This document shows, piece by piece, positions 57,401 to 64,000 of a stretch of 64,000 bases of DNA. This DNA is from RGIG9060 sp052173655. Lineage in GTDB: Bacteria > Spirochaetota > Spirochaetia > Treponematales > Treponemataceae. The stretch spans positions 1 through 64,000 of the forward strand of contig JBQMYD010000003.1 in the NCBI GenBank assembly GCA_052173655.1, written 5' to 3'. Every line of letters starts with the position of its first letter. Within the stretch, counting starts at the first letter, position 1. The notes beneath the pieces are model-generated. The model saw only the letters and a program-made list of their open reading frames with translations, ran no database searches and was not told where the DNA came from. Both the position numbers and the translations under genes were made by a program.

Positions 57401-60034
57401 TTTAGCTGTAATTTTTATATGATCCGACAATTTTGTACCATCAGGAAAAGATGCATTGTCCGTATCAATGCCGTTTAGAACAAGATTAAAAGTACTTGTT
57501 GAGTTATCTATAAAGTTATCTGTAGGAACGCCACCTACCATTCGAGATTGCTTTACACCGTTAATAAAATAATTTATTACAGAAATTTGATCGTCATCAT
57601 CAATTTTTAAGATCGCATTTATTTTTCCGTTTACAAATTTTGCACCACCCCTTTCAACTACGGAAGAAATAGAATCAAACAAAATTACCGGAGCGTTTTT
57701 GTCAATTATTAGTTTATGTTCAGCTTCAGATATATTTCCAACACTGTCTTTTACAACAAGCTTTAAATTGTAAGTACCTGAAAATGAAGAAGGCATTTGC
57801 CATTGCCAAGCTCCTGTAGCTCTGTTCCAGTTGAATTCGTTTGCACCCGTTCCTGCAACTACTTCAACTTCAGATGAAGAGTCTCCTCGTGTATAAAAAA
57901 GTTTTGCTTCTAAAGCCTGTTTACCGGCTGTAATAAGTGCATCATCTGCAATACCTTTTACAAGAGGAGGTTCTTTTACCAGAGCATAATTCACACCTGT
58001 ATATTTTGCAGGAGAAACAAACCCTGCTCTAGGTTTTCCCAAGTCTACAGAAAACGTGCAAACGCACTCATTATCGCCGGTTTGATTTCCGGCAACGTCC
58101 AAAGAACGAACGTAAAGTTTATAAGTTTTTCCTTCACTTAGCAACTCTCCAAGTTCCGTATCAAGTTGAACTTCAAGCTTTGTTTTTAAAGTACTTTCTT
58201 TCCAATCTACTTTTGTTACACCGTCAACATCAATTTTGTACTCGGTTTTAGTAATACCGTTTTTATCGTCTATAATTCCTTTTACAAGATATCGTTTTTG
58301 CGAAAGTATATCACCGTTTGCAAGGTTATTAAGTTCTATTTTAGGCTTAATCGTATCAATTATAACAATACGTACAATTTCCGTTACAATTCCACCCTTA
58401 TCAGCCTTTATAGTATACTGCACAACTTCGTCTTGAGAACCGTCCGTTGCATAATTAAAAACTTTTGTATATGTCTTTGTCGATGTTTCATATGGAAGAT
58501 CTTCACTGTGAATAAGATCGTTATTTTTGAACAATTTTACCGAATCTACAGGTGTTAAATTATCACTTGCAACCGCTCTTCCGGAAAATTTATTTTTTCC
58601 CGCAATCTTAGTTTCAGCATTCATGTAGCCACGATAATAAATAGGACTTTCAATTCCTCCAAAAGTAGATTCTGTAAGAATAGGCAATGAGGAACTTACC
58701 GCAAAAATTGCTTCATCAAATATCGGAGCTCCACCACTTGCAAGTTCATACTGAACTTTTACTTTCCAGTAGGTACTCTCCCAATCAAAAGCACCTGCAA
58801 CACTCGGATCCTTTGATCTGATTTCAAAGTTATAAGTTGCCCCTAAAGATGTAAAAGCACCCTGAACCGTATCCCTGATTCCAGGTTCATTGGAACAAGT
58901 TATTTTATCTGAATCCACAAAAGCACTAAATATAGGTCTTGAATCTGCACCCAAACCTTCACATTTTTTTACCCAAACCTGAAAATTTCTTGGGCTCGAT
59001 TCATCACTGGTAGGCAATATCGTTCCAATTACCGAAGAACCCAAACTTAGTTTTTTCTCATTTGTCCAGTTTGTAGCCCTGTCTACATTATGCCACTGAA
59101 TTTTTTTAGGTTCCGAATTATAAAATCTAAAACACGGATATGCTCTTTCTGTAGCACCGGATTTTGCTATTGCAAAACGTTTTGAAGCAAGATTAGTTGC
59201 CGATAAACCGCAGTCAAGAGTTGCGGCTGTTCCCTGATCAAGACTTCCCAATGCATTTATTGAAGGGAATACTGTTCCTACAGGAATCAATCCGTAAATA
59301 TCACTTTTGTGATAATTATATGTATTTTTATTTACATTTCCGACTGTTACTCCATCTTCAGCTACTGCATAGTAAAAATAAACTCTATCGTTTGTAAGGC
59401 AGCTAAGTTCATCTTCGGTAAAAGCTGCAAGAAAAGTATTCGTACCTTCTGCAATTTTACTTACCTTTGTAGCTCCGGTTGAATCTGCAATATAAACGGT
59501 TACCTTACTAAGAGTTGTCGCATCGTAAACTTCACCTTTTATTGTTCCTATTCTTGTAAACTCAGGAGTTGCTTCGTAAGTATTTGGAGATGTCAACAAA
59601 ACCGTAGGAGCCTTGTTATCGATAGTGTAAACAACATCACAACTTGACGCATGTCCTCCGTTGTCATTTGCTGTTATCGTTATACTGTAATCTCCATCCG
59701 GAATTCTTGTTCCTGTTAAAGAATTAAGAGAAAGCTTCCATTTTTCTTTGTTTACAGAAGCTTTTTGAGTTGTATAAAGAGTTTTAGTTCCGTTGCTGTT
59801 AATCTTAAAAAACTGGACAACAACACTTGTTATAGCAGTTTCGTCCGAACAAGATCCTGTCATTGTAAAAGGTCCACTGATAACAGACTTTGTTATTGGA
59901 CTTGATACGCTTACAGCGGGAGCAAAAACGTCTACAGCTCCTCCCAATCCGGGCGGACATGAATTAAACAAAAGTGCCACAAAAAAACATACACTTACAA
60001 AAAAAACCTTCTTAATAAAATTTACCTTAGCCAT
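48428..60034 (-). CDS. Giant Ig-repeat surface lipoprotein (3868 aa)
   Basis: Very large predicted lipoprotein. The N-terminus MAKVNFIKKVFF... carries a hydrophobic core and a relaxed spirochaetal lipobox ending at Cys26. About 20 Ig/cadherin-like modules follow, recognisable by the recurring linker 'YxIDxxxP' (TIDNKAP, IIDKNAP, AIDDARP, NIDSAAP, FIDSGAP). One ~500-base unit is clearly duplicated. Near residue 3400 an IPT/TIG-like domain (IIKIFGFNLNNTGVNKVVVNG) leads to an Asn/Gly/Tyr-rich 450-residue end with propeller-like repeats (GVHIAYY, YISYY, WEVMTVPTG). The ATG at 60034 follows AGGAG by 5 bases; the longer frame to 60064 lacks this. It is 35 bases behind the partial barrel protein. 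A surface adhesin or fibre is likely; function unknown. Confidence 0.88.
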   Translation of the reverse strand: MAKVNFIKKVFFVSVCFFVALLFNSCPPGLGGAVDVFAPAVSVSSPITKSVISGPFTMTGSCSDETAITSVVVQFFKINSNGTKTLYTTQKASVNKEKWKLSLNSLTGTRIPDGDYSITITANDNGGHASSCDVVYTIDNKAPTVLLTSPNTYEATPEFTRIGTIKGEVYDATTLSKVTVYIADSTGATKVSKIAEGTNTFLAAFTEDELSCLTNDRVYFYYAVAEDGVTVGNVNKNTYNYHKSDIYGLIPVGTVFPSINALGSLDQGTAATLDCGLSATNLASKRFAIAKSGATERAYPCFRFYNSEPKKIQWHNVDRATNWTNEKKLSLGSSVIGTILPTSDESSPRNFQVWVKKCEGLGADSRPIFSAFVDSDKITCSNEPGIRDTVQGAFTSLGATYNFEIRSKDPSVAGAFDWESTYWKVKVQYELASGGAPIFDEAIFAVSSSLPILTESTFGGIESPIYYRGYMNAETKIAGKNKFSGRAVASDNLTPVDSVKLFKNNDLIHSEDLPYETSTKTYTKVFNYATDGSQDEVVQYTIKADKGGIVTEIVRIVIIDTIKPKIELNNLANGDILSQKRYLVKGIIDDKNGITKTEYKIDVDGVTKVDWKESTLKTKLEVQLDTELGELLSEGKTYKLYVRSLDVAGNQTGDNECVCTFSVDLGKPRAGFVSPAKYTGVNYALVKEPPLVKGIADDALITAGKQALEAKLFYTRGDSSSEVEVVAGTGANEFNWNRATGAWQWQMPSSFSGTYNLKLVVKDSVGNISEAEHKLIIDKNAPVILFDSISSVVERGGAKFVNGKINAILKIDDDDQISVINYFINGVKQSRMVGGVPTDNFIDNSTSTFNLVLNGIDTDNASFPDGTKLSDHIKITAKDRSGNVTEFTGDTCEFANYKIDQGTDKPSFEGSNFEVLASKEIAGFAKKDSLATQATENNIFDKTSGMLFITLADDDGLNKIFIKVDDETSWTDIGSVISGQQPKTAQYKLAVKNIAGLTYGRHKIYFKVTDSNYVSDVATPNSYVETGVYYIAIDDARPALNITTQSAQFVSNSFNISGETTDECNIEKLEFISKNTSNQDVVFYSLTPVTPATTVASPWSITWDMETDNKKVADITIRATDGIGRVMERVFTYKKDTTAPLLSVEESTDSMMLRYNLDGCVINASNTVYIYGTFNDDNDGALTNPNEISGVTKIEWGLVKDWYKTANDVTVWSNAVMGKTINRALGYKEEDKVDGWYISYAKPEFEDGKYTLIVRAIDAVGNISDTTRKITTTTEVSKNYQKTGTGTVGLPFNVMSSSADFDPAEYARLKHNSNFNIIVDLTSPKLKESTFPNSNEATLYTKRNVSVNGTIKEANYVTDTEYNFWKIKLGGSEMYTKGFSVTAESGVDIGTYNVNYTANGDGNGTWSWTHNFASDGLYKIIINAKDKAFWNGYPEKNSAILTRNIVVDSESPTVTVTSVNPVLTYKGIADTVNGKNLTLKAIVVDSNLKSAMYTYDYNADDSLRNWATATSFTDEQLVSGITLSVDTTNPANYHSVGGKNYLNLCFKAEDKSGNVAYKKFEYVIEQESDKPVFTPSNIIQLSNRDDAGFDASNNPKNILGKTSNNNISVNLSDDDGLKDIYVAVNGAPSTKIGDLSGNSMVWSYNVKDLPYGRHTLVFKLNDIYEGTSNAFGTYNYTEYTAHIAIDDGAPLLSVNNISSNGTFVSRTFKISGTVSDANGIASITVKEVQTGTGTIGQNIKIDNPSPSWEIPAFTLTHDSGTIKVIAVDGIGHQIEKELDYTVDEEKPVITMDPDSVGPFYVDAVSAGKRLTGKFTDLTSGIDEVRFVITGDATPPVFVPSTGQNASLIVSSGDFVVNADFTGMSGKRYVHINGRDKAGNWCENATSVEVNIDSAAPQTTVTPMNGIFTSSQVFSGTATDDQDLKSLTATFRGESSPLYSVNLSGKNQAWSFTLPASAAEGKNREIVFKVVDQCQKETSYTYKYTIDRTAPNITWNNIEASDGLTKFTSVNSSSIKISVGFSDSISGVRSLQYQFQHSNDGGLSYTDFSGAGASGTLNYTAVTSGSVNISMASFLAGQTEESVVGTTDGLWKLKIIATDEAGISQTYTSNAFWVDQNKPYLSTPSFDILHAKGDNFSYSGSVYDKEFGKINRVEIFITHPSYTVSEKAKYSVILKPDETPPLGATFAWNAVDKKYNFTWIPGGSLTDESPYIYDGSYVTTISVYDEAGNEREQTIKTACDNTPPQMKFSRPYVMNVDASCTHDVTTGNATDVLGTVSVTGTIPASGEDSMGKIFYQIGKSDAITILLEDGSSITNMSNYVNGIGSRRIKTISLGVGKGAIEDGVVDNPITSGTDIIVGGKWKNSGDSWNWNFDFKSLNIVNGGFADRRTSDNLWTTYVYVVARDQAGNMNFGVYPINIDTDSDKPTVTISYPDPNSPKNEVGGSFTVSGLATDDYVVSKVYMQVEVINGNYVNGVLTARSGAENYVPGTVFPGEEIIREGGVPMKDATGNTVTSYFSKAQKDVGVKGAYTNKDYWYEVDGVTGLAPVANWKLKINNSNVNKPGSSIDGKRIFDNMALKDFYTDSWVTSGYRDGDQTQLKIRVMALDTKEEGPANAVFGEVKEVTVFIDSGAPSIELTSMPSADIYLSQDFDYEINLSDDGNVDSYSVTATGSRGKQVITSVTGHSGSSARITGTFDLSELINRCGNAVTITVEATDNNIKQTVVTRRFYIDISAPTFEKAKVGSAYMTTYLYNDPFGEGSVRDENQFMRIAGGEATIRGYMQEESGGSGIAYAMLFFTAESDDTRVFSVGGNSSDPYALDTTGEVMTHTATVYTESGSTRVIHIPFDSFANVNKNLNGVTYNSVTKRISNGSRTKYIVIDCAEGGSDLGVNADNDGYDENMAASGIWYMDFDSALLNDGKYHVNYLIADSAGNVRFFQDKMFVCNHAPTVTKLTMNTDIMAVDNLSADNEVNFVPKRTGSTRIDMDYDLKDSPLTDTTVFKSLNYYLQFGFDVSGANGGLVYHMKWTNGTDEYTIASNSSTLPTGISWNAAKTAFEFKGNTCKALKATGSITYTVWVEDVLGLSTGSTTFVVSMENTDTENPVAQLLAFNTDAYVAMTDPAWQTMSDSHKNRGTFDKDIGHIEPRKSILSSNEKPTLSGKVYIRGEAFDNQRIQKIEVKITGDTVQTYDIATWSGGALTFNTAYTGELHQFLNQKGHYLEFAYLWDTSTISGVAKNNVSIELVIFDGGGRTSTVSDYASTENIPRSSSNFYTTNNWGYGKTDVDVVPYITKIGTALDGAYKKKTSVFNRSANGKYPVQQSEIIKIFGFNLNNTGVNKVVVNGTAVPGGESLNYTVPSSAKSGPLLVKVNGVDSINNINDNKKDYNKEPNNVNNNILNDDRYLYVWKFYEIRGDTTIRYPTMRVGKDVGQTVGFVYDSGAQDTRMNLNGADFRIDHSFTQWYDTACAVDNAGRIYGSSMNGDSGAGGNNDNGGYANYGFYAWNTASHPGNIYKGSGSTWSNLSYQNPNSDPSSRMAYNSGRKKVALENSYNGANFSANRVKNPKIVATSSAATNSQGNVYTIYYESLSNQVRFRYGTVSGNMNSDSQLTFSGGLGNHGNNGSGSANGFQIIAGSGATGISSSTGTNNVNRVGEYVAVGVTSSGTAVVAWYDSENQSLMFSYNTTPGSNADKWGQNTKVIDGDFAGWYVDLKVDPDDGVHIAYYGASAGDLKYAYLPSYSQDAQICTVDSYLSVGTCISIDVSNEKKSVTKPDGTIVSRYIPYISYYMSAFMETKFSNRIAWLAGVAQDGKILDGAIDDEFTGNWEVMTVPTGRIPLNYTVGVGIRKNSSLSNTPFLGYGTKTGLETAHLQ
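54860..55351 (-). repeat. Duplicated module in the giant lipoprotein, second copy
   Basis: Encodes the order EQESDKPVF, NLSDDDGLKDIYV, LPYGRHTLVFKL, AIDDGAPLLSV, FKISGTVSD. It parallels 56815-57346 step by step, roughly 2 kb away. Boundaries are approximate. Confidence 0.7.
56815..57346 (-). repeat. Duplicated module in the giant lipoprotein, first copy
   Basis: Encodes DQGTDKPSF, TLADDDGLNKIFI, LTYGRHKIYFKV, AIDDARPALNI, FNISGETTD, in the same order and spacing as 54860-55351. Boundaries are approximate. Confidence 0.7.
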
Positions 60035-60069
60035 ATCGACTCCTGCCTTTTTATAGATCTTCATTTAAC

Positions 60070-63000
60070 CTAAAAAACATTAATCCTTGCCCCTACTCCA
60101 AACTGATGAACAACCGAAGCAATTGTATTCCCCGCCGATCGTACATCAGTTGGAATAAACCATAACTGATATTCCCAATAAATTGAAAAAGTCCTAAACA
60201 TTTTCTGTTCCGAAATAGTTATCCTAGGAAATTCCAATTGCCCTATAATAGCTGATAAAACTTGAGCTTTATTGCTCTGTGTCTCTGTAAAAAGACTAAA
60301 ATTTGCTCCAAGAGCAAGGTTTAAGCTAAGCCATTGCCAATCAGGGCCAAAAATCCATTTAAGCGGCAAATACACTACGTTGGCAAGTATTTTAACTCCA
60401 AAAACATTACCACCGTATCGAAATTTTCCGGTATTGTAACCACCCCAATTACACAAAAAGTCATACTGTCCCTGTGTCATCTGACCGAATTGGAATTGCA
60501 ATTTTACGTTATCTTGAAAAAAAGTAAGTCCCAAACCGACATCATACAGCGTTGCACCAAAAAAGTGCCAATCCAAGTACAAACCTTGAATAAAACTTGG
60601 AATTTCGTAATTAGCCTTATCTCCGCTTCTTAACGAAACTTTTACTTTTTTCAAATTAATCGCATCACTTGCAAGTCCGCTAACTGTTAATTTATCATTG
60701 TACACAGCTCCCGGAACCGGTTGTATTAAAATAATCTTAGGACCATCTTTATCTATTTGAACGATAGTACGAGCCGTTACAGACTCTCCGTTTTTCATAT
60801 TTGCTTTTATAACAAGAAAGTGATATCCGTTTGAAAGCATATCGTTTTCAATCCTGTAACGCCACTTTTTGTTTCTTCCAAGATTAATAAAAGTTTTTCC
60901 GTTGTCCCAGCTTAACTCCACAAAATCTAAAGATTTTTTTGCAATCTCACTCCGAGTTTCTTTAGGAGTTTTTTTATTTTGAGTAGCCTCAATTTCCGAT
61001 TCAGATAAAATATAACCGGCAGTTCCCTCTATAAAAGGTCTTCGTTCTGCAAAGTCTCCCATTGAAAAATTATCAATTGTAATCCAAGGACCTACATCTT
61101 TATAGGTTATTGAAATTTCATTTGAAAGAACGGTTTTTTTGTCTTTTAAAATTCCCTTTACTTTGAATTTGTGAGTACCGCTTTTTAAATTCTCCGGCGA
61201 AAGAGCAAATTTAAAATATCCTGTCGTAGAAAGAGTTGCAGTTTGATTTTCTTCTCCGTCCACATACAAAATAAGACTTTCTACAGGAACTTCAGTAGAA
61301 ACCAAACCGTACAAGTTAAATTTTCCAAAAAGCGTTTCTCCGTTAAGAGGAGAAAGTAAATCAATTTTAGCTGCGGCAATTTTTTTGTTTAAGAAAATAT
61401 TTCTTGACGCTCTTGTAACATTCCCTGCAAAGTCTTCGGTCAAAAGCTCAATATTGTAAAATCCGTCCGAAAGCCCACTTAAATCAAATGCCTTTCCTAT
61501 GATTTCTTCCGGCTCCAAATCGATAACCGCAAGAGAAGGTGGCACCGGCGATTGTTTTGGATCCAAGCCTGCAATATGAGCTTGAATCTTTGCCATTCTC
61601 AAATTGTCTGTTGTTTCACCGCTGAAAAAAAGCATTTTTGTAGTTACGCTTCCGTCCATAGGAAGCTCAAGATTAATTTCCGGAGGAGTGTTGTCTATAT
61701 TTATCAAATTTGAATAAACAGAGTGAATTCCAAATTTATCAAAGACTTTCATAAATACTGCATGAGTTCCATCCGGCAAAACCCTGGTATCAAACTCATA
61801 ACTCCAGTTTTCCGTTCCTTTACAATCGTTCCATGTTGAACCGTTATTTACCGAAATTTGAACTTTTTCAATTCCGTTTTTATCTTTTGCCCAACCCGTA
61901 ACGGAAACAACTCCCTTTACAGTTTTGTCATAACTCGGACTGACAATAGCCCCCTTAGGTTCTTCCAAACTGACATTAAATACACGCCTCACAGGATCGC
62001 TTTTTACTCCGTTGCGATCTTCTGCATAAACTGTAATAGAATGTTCGTTGTCTGTCAAAGTCTTCAGCTCAATCGGAATATTAAAACTTGTTCCTTCTTC
62101 TCCTAGAGGAATATAATCGCCGTTGTCTATTTTGTACCAAATTTTACATGCACCATCGTCGTCAATTACAACACCGCTTATATTAAAATTATCTATTTTT
62201 ACCTCACCATCTATCGGAACATGAATCTGCGGAACAGGTAAATCGCTTTTTCTGTTTACAGTAAAACGCCACTTTTCCTCGTTAAATTCATTTTTATTCC
62301 CTGCCTTATCGATAAAGGTAAACTTCATTTTCTGATCTAAAGGCATATCCGAAGTACCAACTTTTGCCGTTACATAATTCTTAACATCAAGCTTTATGCT
62401 TTTGTCATTTTTTGCACTTTTTTCACCGTAAAAAGCCTCCGTTACAGAACCAGGATTGTCTACTTCAAAAAGCAAAACATTTACTCCGTTTATAATATCA
62501 TCAGGACAAGGTAGAATTACATCGACATCAGGCTCTTTTGTTTTTTTATAAACAACCAGATGTTCAATTGTGGTTTTTCCCGTTTTATCAGTCGCTTTTA
62601 CATCAATGGAAACATTCCCGTCTTCAATTTCTTCAAGATTAATATTCTGCCAAAATGAACCGCTCCTGTCTGTAGGCAAAATTTTCCAAGTTTCACCGCC
62701 GTCAATCGAATACTCCGAAGATAAAACGCCAATATCATCACTGCAATTACCTGAAAGCACAACAGATTTTCTTGTCCACATTTGCAATTTTGGCGAAGTA
62801 ATTGAAATTACAGGAGCTTTGTCATCGACTACAAAACCTATCGGAGGCGAAGTATACGAAACTCCTTCGGCATCCGTAACGGTAATAGTAAGCGGATCAA
62901 AAAAACAAGACTTTGAAGGTGCAAAAATAATTTTTTTACCTTGTGTAGTTACTGTTATCCCATCAACCTTTGTATTGAAAGCAGCTCTTATCGGTGTTTT

Positions 63001-64000
63001 TAAGTTTGCGTAACCTGTAAAAACAGAACCCTTGTCAAGAACAACACATTTTTGCTCATTTATTGAATTGTACGGCCAATAAACACCTTCTTTGTTTTCA
63101 ACCTTTTCATACGGTCTAACAACGCTTACAGTTCCCCTGTATTTTCCAACAATTCCGTCCGAAGAAACTACTTCAACTTTTATAAAATTAAAATCAGATT
63201 TCATTTCGATAAGAGGAATTTCAACTTCATATTCGCCGGCATCTACGGTTCTTATATCTTTTAAAGTTTTACTCACAGGACTGTCATTCATTCCGAATTT
63301 TACAGAAGAAACCCCGCTGGCTGATTTTATTTTCAATTTTAAAGAAGGCAAAGTTTCTCCCTTTGCCAAATTTTCCGGAATAACAACTTCCATGCCACTT
63401 GCATATTTTACTTCATTTAGCGAATCAAAATACGCATTTAATGAAGCGGCTGTTTTTGCTGTTGTAGAACATACATAATCTTTTCCGGCAGGATCGGTTA
63501 CTGTTACCTCTAAATTTACCGTTCCCTCATTTAAAGAGTTTTTCTTTACAACTCCGCAAACAGGATTTTTATAATTTGAAGAATCTTCCCCGTTAATTTT
63601 TACCCCTGCCAGTTGCAATTCACCTTTGTAGGCACAAGTATAATAGTAATTTTCTCCCTTTACCCAGCAAAGACTTGGAGATGGCGGCTTTTTGTCAATT
63701 TCAGGCGGGGTAATTTTTCTTACAAAAATTCCACCTGCTCCGGTATTTCCAAGATCATCAACAGCCTTAACTTCTATTACAGAAATCCCTTCAACAAAAT
63801 TTTCGGGTTGCAAGGAAATATTAAAATTACTTTTTCCCTCGCTGATAACATTCCAACTACCCGCATTGTTTCCTTGTAAAATTCTGTATGAAAGTTCAGA
63901 AACATTTATAGGATTTCGATCACTTCTGGAACATACCACCGAGCCACTGACACTGACAGGAGCAAAACCGTCAAGAAGTTCACTTCCATTGAAAGAAATT
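60070..64000 (-). CDS. Ig-repeat protein with C-terminal outer-membrane barrel (5' end outside window)
   Basis: The frame stays open to the window edge, so the true start lies beyond base 64000; GTG at 63939 is merely internal. About 1310 residues are visible. The first 1100 or so form Ig-like modules of the same style as the giant lipoprotein (FVVDDKAPVISI, LINIDNTPPEINL, QIDKDGPKIIL). The last ~170 residues change character: alternating aromatic strands with Gly turns (WHFFGATLYDVGLGLTFF, LSLNLALGANFSLF) and a final Phe, as in outer-membrane beta-barrels. This suggests a barrel holding Ig domains on one side of the outer membrane. Only 35 bases separate it from the giant lipoprotein, so they are probably co-transcribed. 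Confidence 0.85.
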   Translation of the reverse strand, partial: ISFNGSELLDGFAPVSVSGSVVCSRSDRNPINVSELSYRILQGNNAGSWNVISEGKSNFNISLQPENFVEGISVIEVKAVDDLGNTGAGGIFVRKITPPEIDKKPPSPSLCWVKGENYYYTCAYKGELQLAGVKINGEDSSNYKNPVCGVVKKNSLNEGTVNLEVTVTDPAGKDYVCSTTAKTAASLNAYFDSLNEVKYASGMEVVIPENLAKGETLPSLKLKIKSASGVSSVKFGMNDSPVSKTLKDIRTVDAGEYEVEIPLIEMKSDFNFIKVEVVSSDGIVGKYRGTVSVVRPYEKVENKEGVYWPYNSINEQKCVVLDKGSVFTGYANLKTPIRAAFNTKVDGITVTTQGKKIIFAPSKSCFFDPLTITVTDAEGVSYTSPPIGFVVDDKAPVISITSPKLQMWTRKSVVLSGNCSDDIGVLSSEYSIDGGETWKILPTDRSGSFWQNINLEEIEDGNVSIDVKATDKTGKTTIEHLVVYKKTKEPDVDVILPCPDDIINGVNVLLFEVDNPGSVTEAFYGEKSAKNDKSIKLDVKNYVTAKVGTSDMPLDQKMKFTFIDKAGNKNEFNEEKWRFTVNRKSDLPVPQIHVPIDGEVKIDNFNISGVVIDDDGACKIWYKIDNGDYIPLGEEGTSFNIPIELKTLTDNEHSITVYAEDRNGVKSDPVRRVFNVSLEEPKGAIVSPSYDKTVKGVVSVTGWAKDKNGIEKVQISVNNGSTWNDCKGTENWSYEFDTRVLPDGTHAVFMKVFDKFGIHSVYSNLINIDNTPPEINLELPMDGSVTTKMLFFSGETTDNLRMAKIQAHIAGLDPKQSPVPPSLAVIDLEPEEIIGKAFDLSGLSDGFYNIELLTEDFAGNVTRASRNIFLNKKIAAAKIDLLSPLNGETLFGKFNLYGLVSTEVPVESLILYVDGEENQTATLSTTGYFKFALSPENLKSGTHKFKVKGILKDKKTVLSNEISITYKDVGPWITIDNFSMGDFAERRPFIEGTAGYILSESEIEATQNKKTPKETRSEIAKKSLDFVELSWDNGKTFINLGRNKKWRYRIENDMLSNGYHFLVIKANMKNGESVTARTIVQIDKDGPKIILIQPVPGAVYNDKLTVSGLASDAINLKKVKVSLRSGDKANYEIPSFIQGLYLDWHFFGATLYDVGLGLTFFQDNVKLQFQFGQMTQGQYDFLCNWGGYNTGKFRYGGNVFGVKILANVVYLPLKWIFGPDWQWLSLNLALGANFSLFTETQSNKAQVLSAIIGQLEFPRITISEQKMFRTFSIYWEYQLWFIPTDVRSAGNTIASVVHQFGVGARINVF

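Noticed and set aside
48428..60034. Repeat array as CRISPR or tandem DNA repeats
   Set aside because: The repeats are protein-level Ig modules with diverged DNA; no short identical direct repeats with uniform spacers were seen.
63937..63939. GTG as the true start of the Ig/barrel protein
   Set aside because: The reading frame continues without a stop to base 64000 with Ig-like sequence, so the gene enters from outside the window.

Overview
The window looks like chromosomal DNA of a treponeme-type spirochaete. It is A+T-rich by eye, codes almost without gaps, and carries a UPF0164 (FadL/PorV-like) outer-membrane protein, relaxed-lipobox lipoproteins, an Rnf complex and many long envelope proteins. 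The high A+T argues against Treponema pallidum, but the species cannot be named from sequence alone. No rRNA, tRNA, insertion sequence, phage gene or CRISPR array was seen. No gap between genes exceeds 300 bases; the largest are about 170.

Layout. 107-13661 (minus): a UPF0164 protein translationally coupled to a 1051-residue OmpA/FlgD-Ig protein, a large TPR/GGDEF protein, asnA, a radical-SAM-like protein lacking its cluster motif, then grpE, dnaK and dnaJ, with a terminator between dnaK and dnaJ. 13805-18769 (plus): rnfCDGEAB behind a strong promoter. 18845-24055 (plus): an unknown cytoplasmic protein, meso-diaminopimelate dehydrogenase, a NYN/LOTUS protein, a DUF2156 protein and adenylate kinase. 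24217-25572 (minus): an exported VWA-like protein. 25744-30100 (plus): murE, ddl, murD. 30097-33125 (minus): a PLP aminotransferase, an orphan solute-binding-like lipoprotein and a small unknown protein. 33171-40607 (plus): a MoxR/DUF58/Bat operon ending in a membrane J-protein. 40630-44829: infA (minus), a DksA/TraR-type zinc protein (plus), then ackA, a two-receiver response regulator and a PHP phosphatase (minus). 44946-46522 (plus): a DUF134-NifX fusion and a methyltransferase. 46696-48333 (minus): groEL. 48428-64000 (minus): a 3868-residue Ig-repeat lipoprotein behind an Ig-repeat/beta-barrel protein that runs off the right edge.

How the genes fit together. Three envelope themes dominate: peptidoglycan precursor synthesis (ddh, murE, ddl, murD), the MoxR/VWA/Bat complex, and very long repeat proteins for the outer surface or periplasm. 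Rnf links ferredoxin and NAD to an ion gradient, and acetate kinase fits a fermentative anaerobe. The chaperones are split: grpE-dnaK-dnaJ at one end and groEL alone at the other, with no hrcA or groES in view.

Starts were moved from the longest open frame wherever a Shine-Dalgarno sequence or family alignment favoured an internal codon (asnA, GGDEF gene, rnfC, rnfD, NYN gene, adk, murE, moxR, DUF58 gene, J-protein, infA, DUF134 gene, methyltransferase, giant lipoprotein). Several genes instead start only 5-9 bases after a -10 box with little or no Shine-Dalgarno, suggesting leaderless mRNAs. All family names come from recognising motifs by eye; no database search was run.
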